Positions 11,374-24,356 of a stretch of 64,000 nucleotides of DNA are shown piece after piece; within the stretch, counting starts at the first letter, position 1, and the number at the start of each line of letters is the position of its first letter. Source of the DNA: Histoplasma ohiense. Taxonomy: Eukaryota; Ascomycota; Eurotiomycetes; Onygenales; Ajellomycetaceae. The stretch is from positions 5,022,001 through 5,086,000 of the forward strand of contig JAEVHH010000001.1 in NCBI GenBank assembly GCA_017607445.1. The letters run 5' to 3'. Under the pieces are notes generated by a model that worked only from the letters and a program-made list of their open reading frames with translations, ran no database searches and had not been told where the DNA came from. The position numbers and the translations under genes are program-made.

Positions 11374-13831
11374 TTATCTGAACCTTGCTGAGCAGCGTCC
11401 CATGACCTCCCCCTGACAGACAAGTTCGGCGTTGAACTCGCTTCCATCCAGGGTGAGATAAATATCGAAGTAGACACGGTAAAATGTTCCTTGTGGGGTG
11501 TCCATCCGCTCAAAATCTTTCTCAAGATTCTTTCTGGAAAGATCGGAAGTAAGAGTAACGACCTCTTTGATGCCTATTTCAGAAAGGGTAATTTTAGTAA
11601 ATATTAAACATCCCAGAATGGAGACGGGGTTCAGCATGTAAAACTAAGGGGCCTCTGTAGCAGGTGCACATACGTGGATCCTTCGTATATTCCGGACAAA
11701 CGTCTTCATCACAAGCGTACAGAATATCCTCGTACATCAACGTCGCACCAGGAGCCACCTGCCGGAAGAAGCTAACTTTGACCGGCTCTCCAATTTTGAC
11801 ACGCTCCCCTTTCTGGACGAAAATTTGCCGAGTGTATTTGCACCTATCTTTGCCATCGAGACTAGGAACACGGTACTGCTCCGGATGGTGGCCTTCTTTG
11901 AACGGCTGTAGAGTAGCCATCAGATAGTGACGACGAGCAACACGAGAAGTGACCACGCGCTCAGTGATTCCGGCCGTGACCGCACCCTTGACGATTGCAG
12001 AAACTGAATCCATTGGGCGGACCACTTTAGACTGGAACTGAGGGGGTACATGGAGTTTGATCTGTTGGAAAAGATATTCGGAAGCACCGAAGCCGCCGAC
12101 GACAAGAACGTTCTGTGAAATATATTAGGTGGGCTTGGAACAATACAATTGGGATTGAACTTATAGAAGGCGGATTTTGTATTGGCTTACCTGGAGCGCG
12201 CGGTTTTGTGCTTGAATGGCGATAATCTGATTGCGCACGAGCTCGAGAATCCTGTTCACAACGGGTTCAAAACACTGGAGGATTTCTTCATTCGTAAAGG
12301 TCATATATCCCTCTTCAATACCAGCCTCTGGGAAATCAGCTTCAATACCAACATCCACCGCCCATTTCTGACCGTTATTTCGGAAATCGGCTTTGATTCG
12401 GTTCTCAAAATCCATAATACACTTGGCGTAAACTCTTCCTGCAGTTCTTGAGCCATCAGGAAGTTTCATTTTTCTAATTTTTGCTCGAAGGATATTGCTA
12501 AAATTGCGGTTAAGAGCCGTTGACCCGCACGAATCTCCAGAGCCTGCGGTGCACTCAGCCACTGTGAAGGGGGTTTCTTCCTCTACTTCATACGCGATCA
12601 AGTCGACTGTCCCGCCTCCACAATCAACGATGAGAATTGCATCATGAATTTTCAGATTCAGTAAGCCGGCTTTGGCGCAAAACATCGCGGCAGCTTCGGG
12701 TTCCGTGATCAAGGTTAGACGATTATCATTCTCGTCCCGCAAAAACCCAGCGGCGATTGCGGCAGCGCGGGTAGCAGCCTTGCCAGCATCATTCCAGATA
12801 GCAGGGACGGTCAAGAAATATCGAATATTTCGTTCCTCTCGATTAAATACTTCACCCAAGGTCTTTTGTAATTGGTTTCGCATGGCACCACGCAATTTCA
12901 TTAGGTAATCTGCTGCAACATCGATTTCTGACTTACCGGGGGGAAGGGGAGGTAGATTAATTGGATCGATATAGGTGTTTCCAGAGAGCATCAGCTGTAA
13001 TTTGAACCACTCCACTTTCTGAACACCTTGCTTCGGGTAGCCAGTAGGGGCAAGAGCATCAGCAATATCAGGGCCCCATCCAACAACTTTCTGATACTGA
13101 TCGTAGTAAAGGACAGTTGGAATCTACACATTTTCCACGAGTGAAAAAGAAGGGGCAATAAGCCATGTCAGTCGCCTCAAGGTCGCGAGAGTTATTTATA
13201 AGTTTGGGGTAGAAAAAATCACCCAGAGCCAAAAGATTTAGTTGCCAAGGGGAGGAACATTGAACGTTACGGCAGGGCATACCTTTTGCTTTGCGTGAGC
13301 TCCAGCACCAGGCCACTCCGTGATTATGTCCTCTCGCGCTTCTGTGTTGGTAACAAATGCGAACGCGACGCCCGAAAATGTAGTTCCAAAGTCTATTCCT
13401 ACAATAAGCTGAGCCTTGCTTCGGCCGGTTGCATCAAGTTCGCCGCCAGCGTGCGTGCGTCCATATGTAGATATTGGCTGCTGCTGCTGTAAGCCATGAG
13501 GGGCGTGGGGAGGATAGCCTCCGTAGCCTGGTGGTTGAGGAGGGCCGGCGATCTGGGGAGCACCAGCCTGGGGATAAGCAACTCCAGTGTTGATAGGAGG
13601 GGGCAATTGTTGCGCTGGAGGCATCGGGCTTGTAGGCCGCCCAGCACCAGCGTTATAGGTGTAGCTCGGTGGCCGACCTAGTTGATTGGGGTTGTTCATC
13701 GGAAGGCTGGCGGAAGAGGAGTTGGCACCTGGTGGAGGGGAGTGGGTTGCGCCGCTCACAGGAGTAGGATTTGGCGGGGAAGCAGTCTTGCGTTTTGTTC
13801 CAAAAGCAAAAGATTTGAATCGGGAGCTCAT
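11374..13831 (-). CDS. Hsp70-like ATPase (HSPA12-type, Pro-rich N-terminus)
   Basis: Four exons on the minus strand, 13831-13283, 13123-12191, 12112-11674 and 11573-11374, give 706 residues. All junctions keep frame; the first joins HAKQK to IPTVLYYDQYQK. The first about 130 residues are Pro/Gly/Gln-rich and probably disordered. The actin-fold ATPase follows: phosphate-1 loop IVGIDFGTTFSGVAF (about 143-157), LTVPAIWND, ILIVDCGGGTVDL (phosphate-2) and NVLVVGGFGASEYL (adenosine site). The C-terminus (ending MGRCSARFR) does not show the canonical Hsp70 substrate lid or an EEVD tail. This fits the distant HSPA12-like Hsp70 group common in filamentous fungi, presumably cytosolic. Client and cofactors are unknown. 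Confidence 0.9.
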
Positions 13832-16800
13832 CACATCCACAACAATAGAGGGCTGGAAATGACAGACAGGCGCTCGCGGAGACTATGAGGAAAGGAGGGA
13901 AGACGGTCCAGCAGAGGAGCGGGGGGGGAGGGAGGGGGGAAAGACGAAAAAAGAGGCGAGGGAGGACCCGAGATTGAGAGCAGCAGGTGGTGGGTATTCC
14001 GTTGTATTGGTGGCAGTGTACCGTACCAGGCCCGGCAGCGGGATGATGGTAATTATGAGTTTGGTAATGATTACAAGGTCGTCGACCTGGACAAGGCTCG
14101 ACAGACACCGCAGCAATAAAAAAGTTAAAAATGGCAATAAATAACAATAAGCTGAAGGTTCACCGTCACTGGATCTGTTCTGTGTGCAGCTTCCTGGTAC
14201 TCAGGTCTCGACCTTCTTGTGTTTAGAAATACCGTCGCAATCGGATCATTGGACGAGCATGCGAGGGAAGCAAAACTGGTGCGAACAAGCGGATATTTAC
14301 CATCCAGGTCTTTGCTTCTCCTGCCTTCTGCTTGTCTGGGTTGCGAGGGTGTCTCAATTCCACGAGGATCCTGGTATCAGATGCCGTTTCTGCGTGAGTG
14401 ATGATGGGACCTGTGTCTCCAGAGGGGTAGTGCAAACAATGGTGGTGGAGTTGGCAACGATGAGAACTGCTGTTTGTAACTGGGCTTGCACAACAAAAGG
14501 GAAAATACTTTGACTGAGATGATGATGAACAAAAAAAGAGCGACGACGCTTCGTTGGACTAGTCCGAATCCTCCAACGTGTCTGTATTATTTATTTTTGA
14601 AAATTACCTGCGAAGCGTGGATTATGTAAAACGAGGGGGGGGATGGTTAGTTAGTTAGTAAACTAGCCAGTTAATTAAGCGCGGCAAAGGGGTTGCTTGG
14701 TGTCAGCATTGGACTTGTTTGTATCCTTGATGCAAGGACCTGCGAGGGTGATTGTTGTAGCCCGGAGAAAACAGCATGCCTGGGCCGCAATGGCTTTCGT
14801 CTCTCTGCAGTGTCTGAACATGCACCAGAATTGCTAGCCTCTATTCGTTGTGTTCTGCTCCTACGGTAGTTACATGTACGCTCTTGTTCCCCTTTGTGCT
14901 GTTACCTGACAATCGCAAGCCATCTTTATCTTCATCCTCCGTCTGAAGCCGGCAGCCATTGACTACGTGGGAATTGGGACTCTTTGGCTCTCGCCGCTTA
15001 CATCCTCATTTATCTCGCCCATCCATCATCCAAGGGTTATACTATCTACGGAGTTAGTCCCTGCGCGTCTCGGTGCAAAAATAGAACGGGTTACTATTTT
15101 TACCACGGGGCACTGATGTATATGGCTGTACGGTAACAATGGACATTTATTACTGACTCAGATCTTAAATATTACTGTCTGGTTACCGATGTCTCTCCTT
15201 AAAGGAGCCAGCATCAATTGCACGCAGGAGAAGACAATCTTGCCTTGTCTTCAAAGTTCATGGACATTTGCTTCGCCTCGCAGTTCGTAGAGTAGGTAGC
15301 CTGAATAATTCCACTTCGACCCAATGGTATGTGTGTACTATGTAACTTATCCGTACCCATAATGAATAACGCCAGACGTGTGCCTTGCCAAGGCGTCAGA
15401 AGCCCGATAAAATAGTCCTTAATATTTTGAGGCTCAACCCTGGAACAACATCCGGGAATTAGTTGACAAAAGAAAAACCTCTAACAAACAGGAGGTTGGG
15501 AAATCATCTAATCATCTCCCCAATAATATGCTGGTCCGCGCCTTACTAACGGCGCGCCCCGATCGAATTTTGTTGGATCCTTTCCTTTGGGTCATTTTGC
15601 GCGCCGCCCCGGGAGAAGGAAGGTGGTCAAAACCCGACCAGGCCCGACGAATCCTCGATATCCACTCCTGGGGGAGGCTCCGAGCATTGATTGCCCCACC
15701 CTTTCTCCAGAACCCTTGATACTGGACAGTGACAGCCCATTCAGGCGGCGGCGTGATGTTTGTTTGCCAGGCGCCACTCTCATTCGTCCGTGCCTTCTCT
15801 CTGAGGCTGAACAGGATGCAACTTCATGCAGCCCACAACCTGTCATTGCTACCAAACCGATCAATGAGCTTCTGAGGAGCCATCCCGGTGTTGGGTGGGT
15901 GTTGAAAATTTTAAACGAGTGCATCTGGGATCTCCCATCCGTCTTGCCTAAATTAGAGCCATGATCCAAAAAATTCCTGTTCATCGTGAAAGATCGCGCT
16001 ATTTATTATCCTCTCAAACTGCCCTTGTCAATATCCAATTTCCAATTTCCAATTTCCTCTTTAGATCTTTTACATTTATTAAATTCTTGATTCATTTCGC
16101 AGGCGTCGTTTCCTGTGGCAACGATGTCGAACTTGGTTTGCGGGATATACTACTGTGCATGTACTGTACGGTTGAAACTTTAGGGCCCTGAAACTAACCA
16201 ACAATAAGCTGCGGCCAGCTGAGGACTCAACATACATACATACCTTGTTCAAATCACCTTGACAACCATTATCCGATCAAGGGTTCCTCTCCCCTTTGTG
16301 TGGTGCTTCCGCTTTCGGATGAAGTCTTTCTTCTCGAACTTTCCAGCCTTCAAAAGGATTTCGGAGGCTGGCCAACATAGTCAACAATGCGACATGCCTC
16401 CATTTGATTGAGTATGGTCATTGAACTGAAGACATTCTGAGCAGCCTGGCCTTTTCTCCTTCCATATTATGAACCTTGAATTTTAGAGAGTGATGGCGCT
16501 TTTTATGTCTGTATGTACTGTATATACGTTACATATCCTCCTCTACAGCACATATTCCGTGCAATTGATATCGAAGCCTGGCTTCTTGCCCAGCGTTGGT
16601 TTCCACCGCCGGGAATAGAGGATTGGAATACTTTGCCCCATTTCTTTTTTGAAATCGCGGAGAAAAACACAAAAGAAGAATGTTTCTTTCTCTTCTTATC
16701 CGTGTCTGGGTTGATGGTAATCTCTCGAGATTCGTCGTTTCACTAATCTTCCCAAACCGAAACGGTGAATCTTCGTTTATTCTAAAATCAACAGCTACCC

Positions 16801-17815
16801 GGTCGTTTGTAATAGGCCCCCTTTAAAGTCAAACGAGTCATTTCCGTTGCTAGGATCTCGGATTTTTTTTTTTTTTTCTCGATTTCATTCGGATCCGTAC
16901 GTGACCGCATAGGTGACCAGCGTTGTGCGTTTGTGGCCCGTTTCATTTTATGCGTGCTCCTTTTTCTATTTTCCATTTCTTCCTGCTTGCATTTATTTGC
17001 CGAATCGAGCTTTTGGGCCCCCGAACAATAATGTCAATCAGCTGGTTGAGGAGCGTTTCCCTCCCTTTCATCAGCTTTGCTTGGAATTTAGCTTGTTGTT
17101 TTGTTATTTTTGTTATAGGAAAATGGGCTTGCGGAATAGGCTAAGGTGGGACATATTTTGGGTCTGAAGGCATGCGTACTACTGGTGAATTCTTCTTCAT
17201 GGCGATGAAGAGAAGGGAGGTGTGAGCTCAGCACCGCATTCAGCATGATGCATGCTCTCGCCTACCGAACGTGGATCTCAGAATTCCTCATACATGGAGT
17301 TAAACAGGAGACAAAGGGGATGTATTGGTGGCCGTGAACCAGTCGTATGAAAATCGGCGAGGCAATTTGGTATGAGGAAAAACAAGTAGAATTTATATCG
17401 TGAAGGCCGCTGGTTCTAATAGACTGCTTTTTTGCTTCCCAATTCTCTGGCTCTTGCTAGTGGGTGGAACTTTGAAGACGCTTGATAATGACACCACGCA
17501 TGGAATATTGATTCTCGCAGTAATTAAGCAGTTATCTAGAATCAATAGCAGCAAGCAAACAACTGGCTACCCACGAAGCTGCGGAAAATGTATGGACACA
17601 TACTATCAGAGGATGTAATGCAAGAGTGGTGTCCAAACTAGAAGAAACTGGATGGCTTGCCCAGACTCACTTCCATGGGGGGCCGAAGCCCTCAGATAGC
17701 AATCCCCTCAAAACCTTTCAATAAGGCTAACCGGATTTACATATCCGCTATGTTACGATCCATTTCCTATCTGTGTTCATTTGGGGCACCAACATCCCCA
17801 ACATAAATCTTCTCA
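13832..17815. other. 4 kb intergenic region, no gene recognised
   Basis: Contains the promoter of the Hsp70-like gene, with a G-rich stretch (C-rich on the gene strand) around 13919-13935 and GTTA repeats near 14648-14662. Several frames of 60-130 codons at 15500-16200 show no motif and overlap on both strands. T tract near 16864-16877. Confidence 0.55.
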
Positions 17816-19334
17816 TCATAACTTTGCAACCTTCCTTACCACCCAGTGCGCAGGTCTATATAGATTTTGCAACATGCTCTCCGGGTCCTGGATGTAACCG
17901 CACCAGGTATTTCCGGAGTCTCTCTTGACCAATTCAAATCCAAATTGTTGGATAAGCTTAATGACTTCCTCCTCCGTTAATTCTACATGCCCAGGTTCCC
18001 CAATCCCCTCATGGCGTTTATCCGAGTCCACAGCTCCTGTCGACTGAGTCACTTCTCCTTGGGAAGACTCTTTATTTAAAGGCCTATCTTCCCAGTGCCA
18101 GAGGAGCGGCCCAATGTTTATCCAGTACCCGCCCGGTTGCAGACAATTGCGGATAGCCTCAATGTACCGTATCAAATTTGGGGCTGTATCGATGAAGAAA
18201 ACGGTCGCAACGGCGTGAAATACATCCTCTTTTGATTTGCTGTTATACTGAATTACGAAATCTGCTGCAGACATGCTCATCGAGCCCACCCCTCTCCCAT
18301 CATCAGGCCTATCCATTTGAGCAGCGATGACTGAAGCGGGATGGACATCAGGAATCATGACCTTTTTCAGCTGCTGTTTCCGAGACTTCAAATTCGAGAA
18401 CTGCAGCGTAAAGGGGTACAAAGGGTATTCATTGGCCCGCACCGTATGGTTCAATGCCCAGTTACTGGCCAGGAGTTGGTGGTAAGAAATTTCGTTCCCC
18501 TCTGCGTGATACCCAGCAGCGCAAAGGTCGAACACAAGTCGTCCAAGCCCAGCACCAGGAACAAGTATCTTAATGTGCGGTTGGGAGCCAAACAGCTCTT
18601 CCAAATCAGCCATAACTGGTTTATAACACGTTTCCCGTTCCAATAACCCCTCGGCACTCCAATCCCGGTAAAATTGCCTGACAGTTGAATGGGCTTTGTT
18701 AATGTCAGAGCCCGTAGCGGTATTCTGCCAGTTCCTTTGGCCGTCATTGGTGTCTGGGTTAGCGGGTAGGGAGAAGGCTTTCAGGCCGAAAGATAGAATC
18801 GCAGCCGCGATCTCTGCGTTCGCATCAATTGCGTCATCAATTTGGTTGAAAGTGTCCAAAATAGAAAAGGGAGGCTTTGCTAGCATTTGCCAATGGGCCG
18901 ACGGTAGGGCATAAAATGATTGACGTCGTCGGTGGGTAGTGTGCGAATGTGCGCTCCTTCGATACTGTCTAGGGTGGCTGTTAGCTGGGATTTTTAGTAA
19001 AAAGTACATAATTTGATACATAAATATATCGTTTTCTACATTATAATTGCATGCAAATATCGTTTAACTCAACAATTTAATGCACGGTAATTACGATGAC
19101 AAAAGTTCTACATCATCAATTTTCGTTTCACTAGAGGGATCGAACGGCCTCATTAAGTGGGCGAAAATCGAGCCGAACAAACAAGTTCCACATGGGATAT
19201 ATCTGGAATCAAGAAGCATACCTGAAAGAATCGAGGGCAGCAAAGAGCACTCGCCGTTCCTCCGGATCTGCAAGGGGATCAAAATCCCCTTCCCATTCTT
19301 CCGCATTTCCCCCTGTTGCCGCATGTTGATCCAT
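17816..19334 (-). CDS. N2227-type methyltransferase (carnosine N-methyltransferase family)
   Basis: Two exons, 19334-19222 and 18968-17816, give 421 residues. The 253-base intron (GTATGC to CCTAG) lies in an Arg codon and joins LFAALDSF to RQYRRSAHSHTTHRRRQ, the conserved N-terminal block of the N2227 family. The SAM-binding glycine motif is ILVPGAGLGRLVFDLCAAGY. Further blocks are EGNEISYHQLLASNWALNH, YPFTLQFSN and INIGPLLWHWEDRP. Animal members methylate carnosine to anserine; the fungal substrate is not established. The acidic N-terminus begins MDQHAATGG. It is divergent from the proteasome chaperone gene, with 345 bases between the start codons. Confidence 0.9.
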
Positions 19335-19679
19335 CTCTATACTTTGAAGAAACGTAGGGTAGCTGTGAGCAATCGTTCACGTACTTTTACCTCAAAGCAT
19401 TATCAGAATTGGTTTCTCCATCTGCTCATTTTAAGTTTTGTTCGCCTCAGGATATTCATATTTTGGGTTTAGCGCCAAGCTTAAATCAACCTCAACAACA
19501 ACCAACATCAGCTAATACAAAGCGTCAACTCCAGAATGATATATCAACGCAGAATAACCAGGATCATCGTCCCCATAAACTGGCTTTTGGTATTATCCAA
19601 ATATCAAGAGGCTTACTTTAAGTAGCCTCGGCAACTGTACGACCGGCACCCTCATACAATATTCTCTGCTGCCGGAGCC
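19335..19679. promoter_or_regulatory. Divergent promoter region
   Basis: 345 bases separate the ATG of the N2227 methyltransferase gene (minus) from that of the proteasome chaperone gene (plus), so both promoters must lie here. No TATA box or named motif stands out. Confidence 0.5.
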
Positions 19680-20640
19680 ATGGATTCCAGTCCCATCCCA
19701 AGTGCCCAAGTCAGTCCAGCTATAGCTCCGATACAGCTTTCATTTCTGGCTCCAAAATCCCTGTATACGACTGTACACATCCACTTGACGTTTTTCGCAA
19801 CATCAGCATTGCTATTCCTCACAACGACCAACATGGGAGAGTCTGGCACGTCATCAAAGCCGATGGGAAGCTTCGTCTACGCGATGCCTGATGTACGTTT
19901 GAATTAAAGCATAGTTGCTCTCTTACTTTGTTTCCTGCTCTTTTCTTTTTCTTTCTTTCTTTCTTTTGTTCTTCCTTTTTTTTTCATTCATAAGGAATAA
20001 TTTCTTCTTTCATCACGCTTTTTGCACTCCTCCCTTCCACAAGCACTTCCACCGGCTGCGTCTCCACGTCTCAACTTTTAGCGCGGACTGTGTTTTTCAG
20101 GCAACGCTATCCACTTTTTGAAGTTGTATGATCCCACAAGGTTATTAGGGTTTATAGTACGATCTAATGCATGCTTCTTTTACGACTTCTGGATGAGTCA
20201 TTTATGCCAGCAATGCTATGATATCCAGGTCTGGATATATTCGGCTTTTCTGGGCAAACGCTGGGGAATTTTCGTTCTGAAGTTAACACCCGGATCTATT
20301 TGGCATTGTGGTTTATTTATCCTTGGAAAGCCCGAAGTATATATCACAATGCGTGACGCTGACTTGGGGTTTGCAGCGTACCAGCTCGAGAAACACAATC
20401 AGCACACCGCTTTATATGTCACAATCCACCGTCGACTACGCCACACGGACGGCACGGGCACTTGCGCACAGAATGAACATGCCTGTTTATGTTGGTTGCA
20501 GCGTCGACTTTTCAGGTTCTACCGTCGAAGAAGAAATGGAGGGCTTGAAAAAGATTTTGGAGATAGTCACAGAAAAGTGGCAAGAGAGAAATAAACAGCT
20601 AAAGGGTGACGAAGCGGTGCATTGCGCCACAGTCTCATGA
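19680..20640 (+). CDS. Proteasome assembly chaperone 4 homologue
   Basis: Two exons, 19680-19892 and 20377-20640, give 158 residues. Exon 1 holds IQLSFLAPKSLYTTVHIHL and MGSFVYAMPD. Exon 2 holds STPLYMSQSTVDYATRTAR and MPVYVGCSVDFSGSTVEEE. These are the two halves of the PAC4 fold, a small protein that pairs with a partner chaperone to assemble the 20S alpha ring. Phase is 0 at both sides (GAT, then GTACGT; TTGCAG, then CGT). The 484-base intron is long for this window and T-rich, so a small missed exon is possible, but the joined sequence aligns with the family without a gap. Shares a divergent promoter with the N2227 gene. Confidence 0.83.
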
Positions 20641-23600
20641 TATCTCATCTTTATACCCCATATACCTATTACCGGAGGGGCCAGAGCATTGCAGAGCATG
20701 TTGAGAAGCACCATTATATTTCGGCCAACAATTCAGGGCGCGCTGGGCATTGAAATGTCGTCAGAATGAAATAGACAGAACTCTTATGTTTCTGCTTGGT
20801 TGGAAAGCTGGCGGGCGATGCAAACACTACATCCCTCGTCAAAGGAATTTAACACTTCTCCGAGGTTGCCAGGCGATTCAAAAGATTGATAAAGAAACAT
20901 GCGTCTTCAACGACCTTTATTCTAGTTTTTAACAGGGTACAAAAGCATCAGTGAAGGGCGTACGGCAACCCCATCATTCTAGGCCACAGCCGAAAGAAAA
21001 ACAATAACCGAGATAAAACATGTCTTTACAATTATCCCCTTAATTATTTCTCGCCGTGGGTCATTCGATTTCTCAATGCCTCCGGCCTGCATTACTTTGT
21101 TTCGAATTTTCCGTTCTAGATATTGCCGTGATTAAGAAGCAAGATATCCCTCCAGGACAGCAACTGCTGCTGAAAGTGGCGTGAGTGGAAACTTTTGGGA
21201 GTTCTTTGCGACCGCGTAGGCAAATGAAGGAACAGAGGAGGCTCTGGATAACACCCAAAATGAGGTTGAAATTCCTGCGGCCATTACGACAGTCGTTCTT
21301 CCCTAGGTGGTTGCCTACTATCCATCCTCGGCTTCAAATTGCGTTTGGCTGTGTGATTAAACCATAGAACACGTTTGTCCCAGGTCCCGATAACCTTACA
21401 ATATAAAGGAGCTTACATAAGGATTTTGATCTTTGTTGTCATCTATTCAATGGGCCCCCTTGAACTGCCCGATAGTTATGGATTGGCTTCTTATCATCGC
21501 TTTTTTCTGTTCTGAAATACTATCCGCTGGATTCTCAAGAAGGTGGGAATGAATCATGGGATATGTTGATCTTGTGGACTACTCTGCTCTTCAAACCGAA
21601 ATATTTGGAGCAAATATGGATGGGGTACAGATTTCCTCATCCTGGGTCTCCAGTTCATTGAACTAACAGCGGGACGGGTGACTTGCAGGGGACTCGCATG
21701 GGAAAAAAAGGCGCCGGAAGAAGAAAATGACCAATCACATGTCTTTCGGCCAGAATCCAGGGACCCTGGCGAAGCGACTTTCCACGTCAATCCGACTTCT
21801 TTTCACCATGAATACCAGGTATTCCGTCCGATCCATCTAGCTGGTAAAGGCTTCTGCCCATCCCCCCCCCGGACGCTCCTTGCAGATAGGCTTCGTGCGA
21901 GCGACAGGGAATTCTCATAGCCCCAGTTGGGGAATCGATAGTTATTGAACCTTGCCAGAGCCATCCAGTCTTTGCGCTCTGCCAAATTTTTCGTGACTTT
22001 GCAGATTGGAGGGATGAGCCAGGATTTTACAGGGAAAGCACGAGCGAGAAGAATACTCTGTTTGTTCTTGACCTCCAGAGCATTGTCATTTGCGGTGTGT
22101 TGAATTTGCATGAGGACATGTCTGACGCCCATAATATAAACATTATGCAACATGTCTGCGCAGCACCAGCTTCGGCAAATTTTATCGTCTTGATCCAGGG
22201 CTTGTATCCACTTGTCTTACCAAGGAATGTTGGTGCGGTCCAGTTGTCCGCGCACGGACCGTCCGGCGTCTCAGACCGGGTACGAGGCGAGGGCCGAGAT
22301 TGCATTGAGATGCTCACTCCATGTGCGAACGAAAATGGACCACAAAGCATGGAACAGAACAAATGCCAAATCGGAAGCAATGGCTCTTAGCCCTCTCTTC
22401 TCATAATCGGTTTGATAGCGACAAGCTCCGTACCCAGTGCAGACCTATCCTTTGCGGTAAGCGATTTTTACCTCTTCTTAACTCGTTTTGCCCCGCCTTT
22501 CTGGCATGGTTCGAAATTGCCCCCCCATTCACCCCCTGTCATGCGACTCCTTACTGGTCGGCAAGGTTCGCTTCGATTGTTCATTTCCGAACATGTCTGC
22601 GCCTGAACGGCAAATCTGTCTTTCAAATTCTGCCTTAGTGGTGAATTTGGTATAAGAGTCTCGTGGATTATGGGGGGTTTGGAAGAAGTGAGGATCCACA
22701 TGATTTTAAATCACAACACTTCTGCGAGACACGATGAACCGGACGCAAATCGTCGTATGCGAATAAGAGCCACGGTTACTTTACGGGACATCGCTGAATT
22801 ATGATTATTTACCGGTAAAAGTTGATTCCTCTGGTTAGGGTGGATCCAGAAGAAGATTTGCATGCTCAATTAACATGGAAAAGGTGGGACCAAAATAATT
22901 CTGCGAAAAATACTGCCAATTATTTTTCCCCGTGGGATATCTACCCCGCAGCTCGAAAGGTTTTCAGCCATGCGAGATGACGATGACCAGCAGCCGTACC
23001 AGCTTCTCAGTCCATCTGCATTAACCTATGAAGTGTCTTGGGCATTTTTCGGTTATGATCCGTGGTGGGTCGATAAGATTCTCATGTGGCTGATTATTTA
23101 TCATTTCCGTGTTTTGATCCAAGAAACAAGGCCAAACATGGGATAGCCGTGATATGTGCCTTATCTCCTGCATTTTTCGAGAAAGTAGGCCCTGTATCTG
23201 CTACTTACGCATTCAGGGAAGTATCAAGGATGGGCATTTTACTTCCTCCATGACCTATAGGAGCATACAAATCCAACTAAAGAGGTCCCTAAACCCAACA
23301 TGGACAAGTTTCCATTTGGTAATGATACTCCCTCTAGTTATATTTTCCAGTATAGGTTCAAAATCTTTTCGTCAGTTGTCTTCACAAAAGAGGTTCCAGT
23401 GGATGACAATGACAGGCAGTTCATCCTCAACTTTTCGCGGATTGAACTGAGCGTCGACTTTACTTTTTCCAGTGCAGCCTTTTGACTTGGCGTCACGCGG
23501 TCTAAGCAAACAGGAGAATTTCGTAGTAAGTGCCGATCCTCATGAAATTCTGCCATATGCCGAAATAATTGTTGCGAACGGAAGTTATGGTCTTGGCGGG

Positions 23601-23683
23601 TTGTCCGCCCCCTCTGGATTCAGGGCTGCGAGCGTTGAGAGGAACCAGCCAATAGCGAATGAAACTAACAGCATTGTACAGTA
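20641..23683. other. 3 kb gene-poor region left of the mariner elements
   Basis: Short frames only. A 58-codon frame from ATG 22970 to TAG 23146 and overlapping minus-strand frames at 21803-22380 have no recognisable family. Relics of decayed sequence are possible, but nothing can be named. Confidence 0.5.
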
Positions 23684-24313
23684 CGGAGGTCGGTTTCAAA
23701 AGTTTCGTTCAAGCACTAAAAATACCACAACTGCCACTAGGAATTTATACTAGGTTTTACATGTAAATTCCCTCTCATTATTTCTTCTGCTTTCATCTAC
23801 GGTGGAGATATATCAATTCCCTTCTGACTGAGTTCACCTGCTATATCAGCACAGGATTTCTCTCTCCCATATCAATCATGGTGTACCTTGGCGAGGATAT
23901 GTTCTTGGGCTGACTGCTGTTTTGTGGGTCGTCCAGAGCGAGGAGCATCTTTTAACCAGTCATCACAGATATAAAGATAGAGAAGATCTGGATTAAAGCC
24001 ATGATCTTGAGCAGTTCTATAGATACAATTGATGGTTTGAATAGGTAGCTGAGTGAAATTGCTGATTTCTTTTGTAGTTTTACCACCAAAAGACTTCAGA
24101 GCCACTATCACAGCACAGGTTGAGATATCTGTATTGGGAGCCATATTGAAATAAAAGAGAAGATAAATTTGATTCATCAATCTCTGGGGGATTATCTGCT
24201 ATTTAAAATGAGGGGTAATTGCTTCTCATTAGTGGTATCTATGATATTTCAACTAGTATATCCGTGGCGTAGATAGTAGCTTGGCTGAACGAAACTTTTG
24301 AAACCGACCTCCG
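23684..24313 (-). mobile_element. Tc1/mariner-type element, internally deleted, 630 bp
   Basis: Perfect 28-bp terminal inverted repeats at 23684-23711 and 24286-24313 begin CGGAGGTCGG. The element is flanked by TA on both sides (23682-23683 and 24314-24315), the target duplication of Tc1/mariner elements. Inside, the minus strand keeps the N-terminal helix-turn-helix part of a transposase; the catalytic DDE part is missing. It is therefore a nonautonomous deletion derivative. A full element would be expected to be well over 1 kb. Confidence 0.9.
23797..24144 (-). pseudogene. Tc1/mariner transposase N-terminal remnant
   Basis: The frame from ATG 24144 starts MAPNTDIS and contains ALKSFGGKTTKEISNFT, then DDWLKDAPRSGRPTKQ, the typical N-terminal helix-turn-helix block of fungal Tc1-like transposases. 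An in-frame TGA at 23874-23872 interrupts it. Conserved sequence continues in the same frame after the stop (YGREKSCADIAGELSQ, then KGIDISPP) up to TAG at 23799-23797. No catalytic triad region follows. The TGA most simply derives from an Arg CGA codon, a C-to-T change. Nonfunctional. Confidence 0.85.
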
Positions 24314-24356
24314 TAGACAAGTCGATATGCTAGGCCGAGGATTTTAATACTCGGTA

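Noticed and set aside
12182..12451. Plus-strand frames opposite the Hsp70-like gene
   Set aside because: Antisense shadows of a conserved coding exon.
21803..22380. Two overlapping minus-strand frames of about 116 codons
   Set aside because: They overlap each other in different frames and match no family I can name; a decayed gene is possible but unsupported.
22970..23146. 58-codon frame with an acidic start (MRDDDDQQPYQLL)
   Set aside because: Short and with no family similarity; it looks protein-like only at its start.
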